From the NCBI GenBank assembly GCA_963422385.1, contig OY729432.1, positions 3,286,001 to 3,350,000 of the forward strand: 64,000 bases of DNA, in the 5' to 3' direction. Made by a program: the position numbers and the translations under genes. This stretch comes from JAJDTQ01 sp963422385. Lineage in GTDB: Bacteria > Desulfobacterota > Binatia > UBA9968 > JAJDTQ01. This document shows, in pieces, positions 25,461-34,315 of the stretch (positions within the stretch are counted from its first letter, which is position 1; every line of letters begins with the position of its first letter). Below the pieces are notes generated by a model. That model searched no databases, was not told where the DNA came from, and saw only the letters and a program-made list of their open reading frames with translations.

Positions 25461-25851
25461 CGGTGCATCATCACGGTCACCCAACGGCTTCCGGGCTCTT
25501 TCCGCGACATCGTGGGCGACGACGGCGTAGTGTCGCATGAGCCTGACCCGCATGAACCGGATCCTCGAGCTGGATCCGGCCAACCGGCACGCGGTGGTCC
25601 GGAGCGGCGTCATCAACGCTTGGGTGAGCCGGGCGGCCAAGCCCCACGGCCTTCACCATGTCCCGGGTTCCTCGAGCCAGATAGCCCGTTCCATCGGCGG
25701 CACGTGGCCGAGAATTCCGGCGGCCGGAAATCGAGGTTGCATCCTCCGGATCCGGGAAGCGCTTCGGGAGCAGGGGTCGTCCATTCGGGTCATGCATACG
25801 GCGGATTTCCTGGCCGAGGCGTATACCGAAGGTGAGGCGGACCAGGGCTGA
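25461..25851 (+). pseudogene. Scar of a glycolate oxidase operon (glcD start and middle, glcF end)
   Basis: Three recognisable pieces in different frames: LPGSFRDIVGDDGVVSHEPD (N-terminus of a GlcD-type FAD subunit), then SLTRMNRILELDPANRHAVV and SRAAKPHGLHHVPGSSSQ with IARSIGG and, one frame over, VAENSGG (FAD-binding region). Last comes NRGCILRIREALREQGSSIR plus HTADFLAEAYTEG, which resembles the C-terminal NPGC segment of the GlcF iron-sulfur subunit. About 80 residues are missing between the first two pieces and most of the operon between the last two. It is a deletion remnant with no product. Confidence 0.65.
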
Positions 25852-25879
25852 GACGGCCCGCCGGGAACGGAGGGATCCC

Positions 25880-27019
25880 ATGGCGAGAGACGGTTTGAGG
25901 ATACTCGATAGCGACATGCACGTGTTCGAGCCACACGACCTCTACCTCAACTACATGAACCCCAAGTGGGGTGACCGCATCCCCCGCGGAGCGCCGCGGG
26001 AGGAACGGGAGGGAAAGGGGCTCACGCGCCATGGAATGACGCGCTATGTCCTGGGCGACGGTACCCCCATCCGGACCCCGGGCAAAGTGGTGGGGTTTCA
26101 CGAGAAGCGCCAGAAAGACGCGTATACCCGGCCCGCCAGCCAGAACTACAACAATTTGTCGCAGATCGAAGCCATGGACGAGGAAGGACTGGACGTGGCC
26201 GTGCAGTTCCGCACCTCGCCGCTGCATGCCAACGAGGACTTCGAGCCCGACTACGCCAACGATCTCTGCAAGGCCTGGAACGAGTGGATGCGGGACTTCT
26301 GCAGCGCCGGTCCGTCGCGGCTCAAGGGGTCGGCATTGATCACGCTTCACGACGTGGACCTCGCGGTCCAGGAGGCCAGGCGGTCGGTGAAGGAGTTGGG
26401 CGCGGTGGGGTTGTCCCTATGCCCGGAGCCCATCAACGGGCGGCACATCCACGACCGGGAGTTCGACCCCCTCTGGGCCGAGGCCGTGGAACTCGACGTG
26501 CCCATCTGCTTTCATCCGCCGGCCCGGCCCAATCAGGTGCAGGTGTCCCGCCGTTTTGAGGGGCATCCCAACGAACAACTGCTGGTCAATCCCCTGCGCA
26601 ATCCGGTGGAGTTGATCCTGGCGGTCAGCGCCTTCTGCGCCGGCGGGGTGCTGGAACGGTTCCCCAAGCTGCGGGTGGCCTTTCTCGAGGGCAATTGTAG
26701 CTGGCTGCCGTGGTTGATGTACCGCCTCGACGAGTACTGCGAGTTCCAGGGGGCCATGGCGGGTATCCCGCTGCGAAAGAAGCCCAGCGAGTATTTCCGC
26801 GAGCAATGTTTCATCTCCGCAGACGTGGACGAAGGACTCGTGGTCAGCGTCATCGACTACCTGGGCGATGACAACATCGTCTTCTCCACCGACTATCCGC
26901 ACATCGACTCCCGCTGGCCGGAGGCGGTCGCCACCTTCCGGTCTCTTCCTGGACTGAAGAAGCAGTCTCTCGAGAAGATTCTGTGGACCAACTGCGCCCG
27001 GCTGTACGGGATGGACTGA
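25880..27019 (+). CDS. Amidohydrolase-2 family protein
   Basis: 379 residues from ATG 25880, preceded by GGAGGGA; an upstream start at 25832 would run through the pseudogene tail. Metal site LDSDMHVFEP (Asp12, His14, Glu17), CFHPPAR with His212, AFLEGNCSWLPW where Glu replaces the strand-6 His, and STDYPHIDSRWP with Asp338. Closely similar to the genes at 33044 and 45099 (shared DSDMHV, NPKWGDRIP-like, RTSPLH and ALITLHDVDLAV segments), forming a subfamily of three. Begins the catabolic cluster; the next gene follows after 34 bases. Confidence 0.92.
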   Translation: MARDGLRILDSDMHVFEPHDLYLNYMNPKWGDRIPRGAPREEREGKGLTRHGMTRYVLGDGTPIRTPGKVVGFHEKRQKDAYTRPASQNYNNLSQIEAMDEEGLDVAVQFRTSPLHANEDFEPDYANDLCKAWNEWMRDFCSAGPSRLKGSALITLHDVDLAVQEARRSVKELGAVGLSLCPEPINGRHIHDREFDPLWAEAVELDVPICFHPPARPNQVQVSRRFEGHPNEQLLVNPLRNPVELILAVSAFCAGGVLERFPKLRVAFLEGNCSWLPWLMYRLDEYCEFQGAMAGIPLRKKPSEYFREQCFISADVDEGLVVSVIDYLGDDNIVFSTDYPHIDSRWPEAVATFRSLPGLKKQSLEKILWTNCARLYGMD

Positions 27020-27053
27020 GCAGCCGAGCGCGTTTTCGGCAGGGGAGACGTTG

Positions 27054-28436
27054 ATGACGAAGGGGAATGCAGTCTGGAAGCCACCGGCGGAGGTGTCGCG
27101 GGAGCGGTGTCTGGCGGACTCCGGCGCGGTGTTGGCGATGCCGGACATTCCGCTCAAGGAATACGAGGACCTGTTCCGCATCCAGGCGGTGGGGATGGAC
27201 TGGGACATCGGCGCGCAGATCTACGAGCCCGAGGACCCCGGAAGAATTCTCGTGGGCGCGGACGGGCGGAAGGCGGGGGTCTATCTTCTCTCCGGCGGCG
27301 ACGGCGACTTCAAGACCATGGCGCCGGTGGCGCGGCTACTGGCAGGGAAATTCGGGTTCAAGGTCGCCACCATGACGTATCCGGGGCGTCTCTATCTGGA
27401 CGACCCGTCACGGAACTGGCCCGGGGACACCATCAACCCGGACGGCGCCATTCGCACGCCCATCTGGTTGAGCGGCGAGCACGTCACCCCGGATCAGTAC
27501 GAGGTGGTGAAGGACAACTCCATCCGCGAACGATATGGTACCCGCACCGTGCTTCATGCCAAGCCCGGCACTACCTTCTGGTACCGTCTTGCGGGCTGGC
27601 CGGCGGCCTTCGAGGAAGGCGGCAAGCAGGTGATGGCGCGCAATCTTCCGGACGGGGAGTACTCCGTTTACGTGCACGGCCACTCTACCGGCGGTCCGTT
27701 CGTCTTCATGCTGTCCCAGCGGGTGCCCAACGTCGCCGGCGTCATGGCCGTCGAGAACTCCGCCTTCGGCTACATCAACGAAGCCAAGCTCAAGATTATC
27801 GGTTCTCTCGGCGCCATCGGCGACTTCGAAAAGCGCGTGACCGAAACCAGCCGCGTGGACCCGTTCTACGAGCTCTACATCCGCACCTGGCGCGACAAGG
27901 CGCGCTACATCGGGCCCGAGAAGCTCGGCCAGGACGGCCCCGTGGCCCTCATGCGGCTGCCGCTGGTCATCGAGGAGGTCATGGAAGCCTGGGAGGCCGC
28001 CAAGACCCAGCCCCAGTTCAAGTGCGAGTACATCGTCAGCACCAACATCGAACCGTCGCTGGAAGAAGCCGCCCGGGTCTCGGCCCGGCGCATGGGCCTG
28101 GATACAGACGCCACCGAAGCGCTGGTGCGGCAATTTCTGGGCTACGGGCAAGAGCTTCAAGGCCCTGACGTGAAGCCGGTGCCGCCGGTCCTCTTCTGCG
28201 TCACCAAGGACAGCCGCGACCACGACACCACCACCTACCGGAGCCTGGTGATGCCCATGTTCGCCCGCATGGAGCCGGCCCCCAAGACCGCACTGGTGCA
28301 CTTCCAGGCAGGTGTCCATTCCTACTGGACGCCGGAGACGGACCTGCCCGTCGGGGTGGCGCCGGGCGTGGCCAGGACCTGGCACGACGCCGTCACCGGT
28401 GGGTATTTCCTGCCCGGGAACGACGATAACGGCTGA
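27054..28436 (+). CDS. Putative alpha/beta-hydrolase-like protein
   Basis: 460 residues from ATG 27054 with AGGGGAG upstream. A segment GVYLLSGGDGDFKTMAPVAR and the nucleophile-elbow-like VYVHGHSTGGPFVFMLSQ (G-H-S-T-G) suggest an alpha/beta hydrolase fold, with a late histidine in VHFQAGVHSYW. I do not recognise a named family, and the length is large for simple hydrolases. Located between an amidohydrolase and an epimerase on the same strand, so it probably acts in the same route. Esterase or lyase activity is inference only. Confidence 0.65.
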   Translation: MTKGNAVWKPPAEVSRERCLADSGAVLAMPDIPLKEYEDLFRIQAVGMDWDIGAQIYEPEDPGRILVGADGRKAGVYLLSGGDGDFKTMAPVARLLAGKFGFKVATMTYPGRLYLDDPSRNWPGDTINPDGAIRTPIWLSGEHVTPDQYEVVKDNSIRERYGTRTVLHAKPGTTFWYRLAGWPAAFEEGGKQVMARNLPDGEYSVYVHGHSTGGPFVFMLSQRVPNVAGVMAVENSAFGYINEAKLKIIGSLGAIGDFEKRVTETSRVDPFYELYIRTWRDKARYIGPEKLGQDGPVALMRLPLVIEEVMEAWEAAKTQPQFKCEYIVSTNIEPSLEEAARVSARRMGLDTDATEALVRQFLGYGQELQGPDVKPVPPVLFCVTKDSRDHDTTTYRSLVMPMFARMEPAPKTALVHFQAGVHSYWTPETDLPVGVAPGVARTWHDAVTGGYFLPGNDDNG

Positions 28437-28497
28437 GGCTGGCCACCGGAGTCGCACCCGCGGCGCACTGAAAACCGAGCGATTGGGAGATTCGTCC

Positions 28498-29442
28498 GTG
28501 ACCACGCTGATCACCGGTTCGGGACTGGTCGGGACCTCCTTCGCCCAGGCCGCGGTGCGAAGGGATGCCCGGCTGGTCTTCTATGACGCGAAGCCTCGCG
28601 GCGTGTTCCTGGACAAGAAGGTTCCGGGAGCGGATATCGAGCTTGTCCAGGGAGACATTCTCGACCTTCCCGCGCTGCTTCATGCCATTGTGAGCCACCG
28701 CGTGGACACCGTGGTGCACACCGCCGGTCTGGTCGGCACCAAGGTCGCGGAAGCACCGTATACCGGCGTCCGGATCAACGTCATGGGAACCATCAACGTC
28801 CTCGAAGCCGTTCGGCTCGCCGGCGTGAGACGGCTGGTGCACATCAGTTCCCTCAGCGTCTACGACCAGCGCCGCGACTGTCTCGCGCCCTTGCGTGAGG
28901 ACTTTCCCCGTGGGAACGGGCGGCTGTACGACAACACCAAAGTGGCCAAGGAGCTCATGGTGGAGGCCTACCAGCGTCTTTACGGCTTCGAGGTCATCGT
29001 GCTCCGGCTGGCGAAACTCTACGGCCTCGGTCACTTCCACGGAGGCTCCGCCGGCGGCCGCCTTATCCAGACCCTCGTGCAATGTGGCCTGCGCAGCGAG
29101 GTCGCCCGTGTACTCCGACCCCTCACCACGGACTTCGAATACATCTATGCCAAGGACGTGGGCCGCGCTGTCGACATCGCTGCCACCATCCCGCTCCCCG
29201 AGGAGACCTGCTTCAACATCGGCAGCGGCGAAGTGCTGACCTTCGACGAGCTGGTACGGGCCATCCGCGGAGTTCTCCCAGGTCTCGATGTGAAAATCCT
29301 GCCCGGTCCGGTGCCGGGTACCCAGGTAAAACAGCCGATGGACCTTTCCCGGGCCAGAGATGTGCTGGGATGGGAGCCGCAGTACACAATGGAGGAGGGC
29401 TTCAGGGACTACGTGGCGGATCTGGGAAGGACTGGCCAGTAG
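28498..29442 (+). CDS. NAD-dependent epimerase/dehydratase family protein
   Basis: 314 residues from GTG 28498 with GGGAG eight bases before; a longer frame from 28312 overlaps the previous gene and has no typical N-terminus. Extended-SDR features: TLITGSGLVGTSF (NAD-binding), VDTVVHTAGLVG, HISSLSVYD (Ser), and the Tyr/Lys pair in YDNTKVAKE. The C-terminal LGWEPQYTMEEGFRDYVADL is the usual epimerase end. A close relative is encoded at 35075, also beside amidohydrolases, so the pair looks like part of a duplicated cassette. Substrate unknown. Confidence 0.88.
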   Translation: MTTLITGSGLVGTSFAQAAVRRDARLVFYDAKPRGVFLDKKVPGADIELVQGDILDLPALLHAIVSHRVDTVVHTAGLVGTKVAEAPYTGVRINVMGTINVLEAVRLAGVRRLVHISSLSVYDQRRDCLAPLREDFPRGNGRLYDNTKVAKELMVEAYQRLYGFEVIVLRLAKLYGLGHFHGGSAGGRLIQTLVQCGLRSEVARVLRPLTTDFEYIYAKDVGRAVDIAATIPLPEETCFNIGSGEVLTFDELVRAIRGVLPGLDVKILPGPVPGTQVKQPMDLSRARDVLGWEPQYTMEEGFRDYVADLGRTGQ

Positions 29443-29708
29443 GTGAACGCGCCCCCTCCCCCGGACCTCGTGATGACGTCCGATGCCGGGAGCGGATGAA
29501 AAGAGTCATCCGGCGCCTTGAAGGCGAGAGTCAGTTCAGCCTTAAGGCGGTCGAAAGCCTCTCGTTCCCATCGTTCCTTGTCGCGCCGGATCAGATCGCG
29601 GATGTATTCGCTGACGTTTCCGTATGCCTCGTTCTCCCCGGCACATGCCGAGACGAAGTCGCCAAGCGCACGGTTGAGGCGAACCCTCATCGTTTTCGTG
29701 TTTGGCAT
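29409..29708 (-). CDS. Ribbon-helix-helix protein (ParD-like orphan antitoxin)
   Basis: 99 residues from ATG 29708 (MPNTKTMRVRLNRALGDFVS). The N-terminal strand and NVSEYIRDLIRRDKERWERE helix are characteristic of ParD/CopG-type RHH antitoxins. The C-terminal 20 residues are unlike ParD and overlap the epimerase 3' end by 34 bases on the other strand, so the original C-terminus may have been replaced by read-through. No ParE toxin gene lies next to it. It marks the left edge of the accessory insertion 29.4-32.3 kb. Confidence 0.7.
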   Translation of the reverse strand: MPNTKTMRVRLNRALGDFVSACAGENEAYGNVSEYIRDLIRRDKERWEREAFDRLKAELTLAFKAPDDSFHPLPASDVITRSGGGGAFTYWPVLPRSAT

Positions 29709-29840
29709 GGCTAGGGGCTTTTCCGTCCCGTAACGTCCTGACTTCATGGCCTTTGTGCAGGAGTATGGTAAAGATGGGTTGACGATGCAAGTGCTTGATG
29801 CACGTCGCAGAATCTCCAGGGTAGGTGAGGAGAATGCACC

Positions 29841-30947
29841 ATGTCGAGCCTTAAGAGAATGAGGATCAAGGGCTTTCGCTCTATCAAGGAGATGACGCTG
29901 GAGCTCCGACCTCTCAATGTCTTGATCGGCACCAACGGAGCAGGGAAGAGCAATCTCATCGCCTTTTTCAAGTTGGTGAACGAATTGATGGCCGGACGAC
30001 TTCAGCAACATATCGGAACCACGGGACGGGCCACAGCCAATCTGTACTTCGGCCCGAGGATGACGCCCCAACTGGAGGCGGAAATGGAGTTCGAGGTTGA
30101 GAATGGGACGGGCACCTACCGCATGAGATTGTTCCACGCCGCCGGGGACTCTCTGATCTTTGCTGAAGAGCATCTCTTCTTCCGTCAGACAGCTTATCCG
30201 CAACCCAGGGAAGTGTCGTTGGGCACGGGCCATCAGGAAACAGGGATCGGAAACAAAGCGGAGGAAGGCGATATTACAGCGAAAACGCTAAGGTATTTGC
30301 TGAATCGCTGTCGGGTCTACCACTTCCACGATACGTCGCCGACTGCAAGAGTCCGCCAGTATTGTTACGTCGGCGACAATCGCTGGCTCATGCCCGACGC
30401 GGCGAACCTGGCGGCGATATTGTATGAGTTGAAGTCCTGCAAGGAGGGGGTGTATCGCCGGATCGTCGCGACGGTCCGGCAAGCGGCGCCGTTCTTTGAG
30501 GACTTCGATCTGGAGCCGACCGGGTCGGCCGACAAAGATATCATCCTTAACTGGCGGCATCGGAATTCCGATCTCGTTTTCGGCCCCCATCAGCTCTCGG
30601 ACGGGACTCTGCGTGCCATCTGCCTGATTTCGCTGCTGTTGCAACCCGAGGAAGCTCTCCCCTGCCTGATCGTGGTGGATGAACCGGAACTCGGATTGCA
30701 TCCATATGCGCTTAATGTGATTGCCTCGCTGTTTCGAGCTGCAAGCCATCACACTCAGGTTCTCGTCAGCACGCAGTCCAGCGTGTTTCTCGACAGTTTC
30801 AAACCAGAGGACATCGTCGTTGTCGAACGAAACGGTGAAGCTACGGAGTTCGACAGACCGGGCGCCGATAAGCTTGACGCATGGCTGGAGGACTATTCGC
30901 TCGGCGAGATCTGGGAGAAGAATATCATCGGTGCGGGGCCTCACTAA
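29841..30947 (+). CDS. AAA_21-type ATPase of a two-gene putative defence module
   Basis: 368 residues. Begins LKRMRIKGFRSIKEMTLEL with Walker A GTNGAGKS at 30-37, ABC-like signature LSDGT at 252-256, Walker B LIVVDEPELGLHP at 276-288 and a His/Thr-containing VLVSTQSSVFLD switch. This is the OLD/RecF-like architecture without a nuclease domain. The stop overlaps the start of the DUF4276 gene (TAATG). ATPase plus TOPRIM-like DUF4276/RloB partner is the arrangement of AbiL- and PARIS-like anti-phage systems, and a role in defence is inferred. Preceded by GTGAGGAG. GC is lower than in the flanking catabolic genes. Confidence 0.88.
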   Translation: MSSLKRMRIKGFRSIKEMTLELRPLNVLIGTNGAGKSNLIAFFKLVNELMAGRLQQHIGTTGRATANLYFGPRMTPQLEAEMEFEVENGTGTYRMRLFHAAGDSLIFAEEHLFFRQTAYPQPREVSLGTGHQETGIGNKAEEGDITAKTLRYLLNRCRVYHFHDTSPTARVRQYCYVGDNRWLMPDAANLAAILYELKSCKEGVYRRIVATVRQAAPFFEDFDLEPTGSADKDIILNWRHRNSDLVFGPHQLSDGTLRAICLISLLLQPEEALPCLIVVDEPELGLHPYALNVIASLFRAASHHTQVLVSTQSSVFLDSFKPEDIVVVERNGEATEFDRPGADKLDAWLEDYSLGEIWEKNIIGAGPH

Positions 30948-31639
30948 TGGCCCGTCTCCACTTCTTCGTCGAGGGTCAAACAGAACAGACGTTCGCTGAT
31001 ACCCTCTTGAAGTGCCATTTGGCGAACTTCGGCGTCTACGTGCAAAAACCGGTGCTGGTTGCGCACGCCCGAAAGAAAGGAAGGGTTCATCGAGGGGGCG
31101 GAAAGAATTTCACGGCGATGCAGAATGACATCAAGCGTCGTCTCAAGCAGGAGTCGGGAAACGACGTGTTTTTCACGACCATGATTGATCTCTATGCCTT
31201 GCATGCGAATTTCCCTAGCCTTAAGGAAGCCGAAAAGCTACGCATGGACCCCTATAAGCAAGTGGAAGCCCTCGAGAAGTCGTGGCTTGATGAGACTGGA
31301 GACAGCCGCTTCATCCCATTCATTCAGTTGCATGAATTTGAAGCGTATTTGTTTTGCGATGCATCCCGGTTGGCCTTGTTCCTTGACAACGCAAGTTCCG
31401 GAATCTCCGCTTTGCAGAAAATTGTCGATGACGTCCAGTCTCCGGAACAAATCGACGACGGGCAACATACGGCCCCATCGAAGAGAATCATCGAGCAATT
31501 TCCCGAGTACGATGACTTGAAGCCGACAGTAGGCCCAGACGTGGCTCAGTACATCGGCTTGGAGAACATCCGATCCAAATGTCCGCACTTTAGTGCGTGG
31601 ATTGAGCGACTTGAGAAACTCGGAGCGACATCACCCTAG
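30947..31639 (+). CDS. DUF4276 protein, partner of the ATPase
   Basis: 230 residues from the ATG that overlaps the ATPase stop. The opening ARLHFFVEGQTEQTFADTLL and KNFTAMQNDIKRRLKQ, then TTMIDLYAL, HEFEAYLFCDASRLA and the end region GLENIRSKCPHFSAWIERLE fit DUF4276, a family with a TOPRIM-like core whose acidic residues (E in VEGQTE, D in MIDLY) could bind metal. The likely effector is a nuclease-like activity released by the ATPase. The gene is intact and coupled. It is followed directly by a degraded restriction-modification gene. Confidence 0.85.
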   Translation: MARLHFFVEGQTEQTFADTLLKCHLANFGVYVQKPVLVAHARKKGRVHRGGGKNFTAMQNDIKRRLKQESGNDVFFTTMIDLYALHANFPSLKEAEKLRMDPYKQVEALEKSWLDETGDSRFIPFIQLHEFEAYLFCDASRLALFLDNASSGISALQKIVDDVQSPEQIDDGQHTAPSKRIIEQFPEYDDLKPTVGPDVAQYIGLENIRSKCPHFSAWIERLEKLGATSP

Positions 31640-31653
31640 GGCCATGACGACCG

Positions 31654-32307
31654 ATGACGAGGAGCACGACAAGACTGACGGCGGCGGTGGATGCCTATTT
31701 CACAGACCTTCGGCGGGTGCGTGCATCCGGCGGCTCCACGGAGGAGCGATCGAGCTACGGGCCGCTGGCGAACCTGCTCAACGCGGTGGGCACGATGCTC
31801 AAGCCCAAGGTGTTCTGCGTCGGCGAGTTGGCCGATCAGGTGCGGGCCATCCTGACTTTGGCTTCTACACGGCGAAGCAGGTGCAGAAGGGGAGGCCCAC
31901 CAGGGAAGGGCAGCCCCCCGAGCGAGGCGTTGTCGAGGTCAAATCCGCCGCCGATAACGCTTGGCTGATCGCGGACAGTGAGCAGGTGAACCGGTACTGG
32001 GGACGTTACCAACTGCTGCTGGTGACGAACACACGCGAGTTCGTGCTCGTCGGTCCGAATTCGACCAGCGGCGGCGAGGTGCTCGAGACGTTCCGTCTGG
32101 CCGACAGCCAGGCAGGGTTCGATCGCGCGCTGGAAAAGCCGCGCGCGTTCGCACGCGAAGTTGGCTCCGGCCTGGGTGAATATCTCTGTCGCGCGTTGTC
32201 CCATCAGGCTGCTCTGACCGAACCAAAGGGCTTGGCTGCTGGCGTCCCATGCTCGCGACGGCCTCGGGCGTGTCGAGGCTGCGGGCGACGCGCCGTCGCT
32301 CAAGGCG
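31654..32307 (+). pseudogene. N-terminal remnant of a restriction-modification protein
   Basis: Begins LTAAVDAYFTDLRRVRASGG and SYGPLANLLNAVGTMLKPKV, continues after a one-base loss near 31836 with GAGHPDFGFYTAKQVQKGRP, VVEVKSAADNAWLI, VNRYWGRYQLLLVTNTREFV and LEKPRAFAREVGSGLGEYLC. After a second shift near 32235 it reads LLASHARDGLGRVEAAGDAP. This is the N-terminal module of type ISP-like or other large N6 methylase/restriction proteins (EVKS nuclease-type motif). The methylase part is missing and the end is joined to the M24 gene. Non-functional. Confidence 0.75.
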
Positions 32308-33009
32308 GTGCGCAAGTCGGCCTTGGTGCAGGACATCGGACTCCGGGCGCTGACGGCACAGCTCAAGCCGGGAATGACCGAGGCCGAGGCCTTCGCCATC
32401 GTATACGAGGCGGTGGTCTGGAACGGTGGTGAGATGGGCATGATCCAGCTCAGCTCCACGCCCATGTCGGACTCGGACGTCGGCGATCAGAGGCCCCGTC
32501 CCTCGGAACGGGTCATCACCTCTGGGGATATCATCAACAACGAGCTGGGTATCCTCTACAAGGGTTACGAGGCGCAGACCGGAAAGCCCATGTTCGTGGG
32601 TCCCCCCACTGACGAGTTCAGGCGGATGTTCGATATCGCGGTGGAGGCCTATCACCGGGTTGCCGAGACCCTGAAGGTGGGCGGGACCGGCTCGGACGCG
32701 GTGAATGCCGCGAACAACGTGATCAAGCCCGCGGGTTACGATGCATGGGGCGGCTATCTGCAGGGGATGCTTGGGGCGCAGCCGCGCCACGAGCCGCAGA
32801 TCGGCCCGGAATTGACGAGCCTGGCGGAAGACAAACTCTTCGAGGGTGACGACATGGTCTTCCGGAACGGCACGGTATTCGTGCTGCAGGTCCACTTGGT
32901 GGACAAGGCGCGGACCAGAGGTCTGTTCATCGGAGACACCTACGCCATCAGGGATTCGGGAACCGAGTGCCTGAACGATTTTCCGCCGGAGCTGATCCAG
33001 CTCTCATAG
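32308..33009 (+). pseudogene. M24 (creatinase/aminopeptidase P-like) peptidase, N-terminally truncated
   Basis: About 233 codons encode the C-terminal pita-bread domain: QDIGLRALTAQLKPGMTEAE, TSGDIINNELGILYKGYEAQ, MFVGPPTDEFRRMFDIAVEA and VFVLQVHLVDKARTRGLF. The N-terminal creatinase domain and the first part of the catalytic domain are absent. The frame runs unbroken upstream into the restriction-modification remnant (junction near SLKAVR|KSALV). Several usual metal ligands (the DxG Asp, the His and the first Glu) are not evident at their expected places, so even the intact ancestor may have been a degenerate member. Probably dead, although the frame itself is open. Confidence 0.65.
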
Positions 33010-33043
33010 CACGGCGGCCAAAGCCAAAGAGAGGAGTACCCAT

Positions 33044-34159
33044 ATGGCCAAGAACGGGTACCGGGTCTTCGACAGCGACATGCACGTCTATGACGTTCGG
33101 GATCTGTATGAGAAGTACATGAACCCCAAGTGGGGTGAGCGGGTCCCCGTCGGCAAGGCCCGCACCAAGCACGGCCGCATCGAGTTCAGCCTGGGCAACG
33201 GCAAGGTGATGCGGCCTCGGGAGAAGTTGCTGGAGCACGGTGAGGACAAGGTGGCGGACCGCTATGACTACGCCCTGGAGCACGGCTACGACGCGCCGTC
33301 ACAGGTGGTGGCCATGGACAACGAGGGGCTTGACGTGGCGGTGATGTTCCGCACCTCTCCGCTCCATTGCGACGACGGCTTCGAGCCCGAATACGCCAAC
33401 GACCTGTGCCGGGCGTGGAACGACTGGATCGCGGACTTCTGCGGCGAGCGGCCGGAGCGCATGAAGGCGTCGGGGCTGCTGACGCTGCACGACGTGGACT
33501 TGGCCGTGGACGAGGCACGAAGAGCGGTGACCGAGTTGGGCGCGGTGGGCCTGTCGGTCTGTCCGGAACCGGTCAACGGCCGGCGCATCCACGACCAGTA
33601 CTACGATCCCCTGTGGGCGGAGATCGACCGGCTGAAGGTGCCGCTATGCTTCCATCCGCCGGCAAACCCCAAGCAGCAACAGGTGGCGCGGGAGCTCTAC
33701 GGCCACCCCAACTCCAGCGTCATCGCCATGGCGCTGCGCAATCCCATCGAGCTGCAACTGGCGGTGTCGGCGTTCTGTGGCGGCGGCGTGCTGGAGAAGT
33801 TCCCAACCCTCAAGGTGGCGTTCCTTGAGGGCAATTGCGCCTGGCTGCCGTGGCTCCTTTACCGTCTGGACGAAAGGGCCGAGCTCCACGGAGCCCTCGC
33901 CGACGTCCCACTGTCAAGAAAGCCCAGCGAATATTTCCTGGACCAGTGCTACATTTCTGTGGATGTCGACGAGTATCTCGTCACCGACGTCATCGGCCGG
34001 CTCGGGGGCGACAACATCGTAATCTCCACCGACTATCCGCACATAGACGCGCACTACCCCCACGCGGTGGATGAGTTCATGCAGACTCCAGGCCTGAGCG
34101 AAAGCTCCCTGAAGAAGATTCTCTGGGACAACTGCGCGAAGCTCTACGGCGTGAGCTGA
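33044..34159 (+). CDS. Amidohydrolase-2 family protein
   Basis: 371 residues. FDSDMHVYDVRDLYEKYMNP gives the DxH metal site but with Asp instead of the Glu that follows in its relatives (HVYD, where 25880 and 45099 have HVFE). CFHPPANP has the strand-5 His, AFLEGNCAWLPW follows, and STDYPHIDAHYP has the strand-8 Asp. Close relative of the 25880 and 45099 genes. GAGAGGAG precedes the ATG. Lies 34 bases after the truncated M24 gene, which suggests the two were one operon before the upstream damage. Expression may now depend on a new promoter. Confidence 0.92.
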   Translation: MAKNGYRVFDSDMHVYDVRDLYEKYMNPKWGERVPVGKARTKHGRIEFSLGNGKVMRPREKLLEHGEDKVADRYDYALEHGYDAPSQVVAMDNEGLDVAVMFRTSPLHCDDGFEPEYANDLCRAWNDWIADFCGERPERMKASGLLTLHDVDLAVDEARRAVTELGAVGLSVCPEPVNGRRIHDQYYDPLWAEIDRLKVPLCFHPPANPKQQQVARELYGHPNSSVIAMALRNPIELQLAVSAFCGGGVLEKFPTLKVAFLEGNCAWLPWLLYRLDERAELHGALADVPLSRKPSEYFLDQCYISVDVDEYLVTDVIGRLGGDNIVISTDYPHIDAHYPHAVDEFMQTPGLSESSLKKILWDNCAKLYGVS

Positions 34160-34192
34160 GCCGCGGCTTGGCCCGGGCCTCGGAAGCCTTGC

Positions 34193-34315
34193 CTAGTCCG
34201 GCTTTTTTGGTGGCGGTGGTGGCGGTGGCGACGGCTTCCTGATGTCTTTGGTTTTGGTCGAGACGCTGCTTGTGTGGATACGCCTTGAAGGCGGAGGGTT
34301 TGGTTCCTTAGCCAT
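34193..34315 (-). CDS. 40-residue proline-rich mini-protein
   Basis: Reads MAKEPNPPPSRRIHTSSVST then KTKDIRKPS, seven prolines in a row, and KKPD before TAG. Its ATG overlaps the last codons of the DUF6338 gene (shared bases 34308-34315), so it is translationally coupled. Too short and compositionally biased for homology, but the overlap, the good start and the dense codon-wise proline run argue that it is translated. It may bind an SH3-like or membrane partner. I infer that it works with DUF6338. Confidence 0.55.
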   Translation of the reverse strand: MAKEPNPPPSRRIHTSSVSTKTKDIRKPSPPPPPPPKKPD

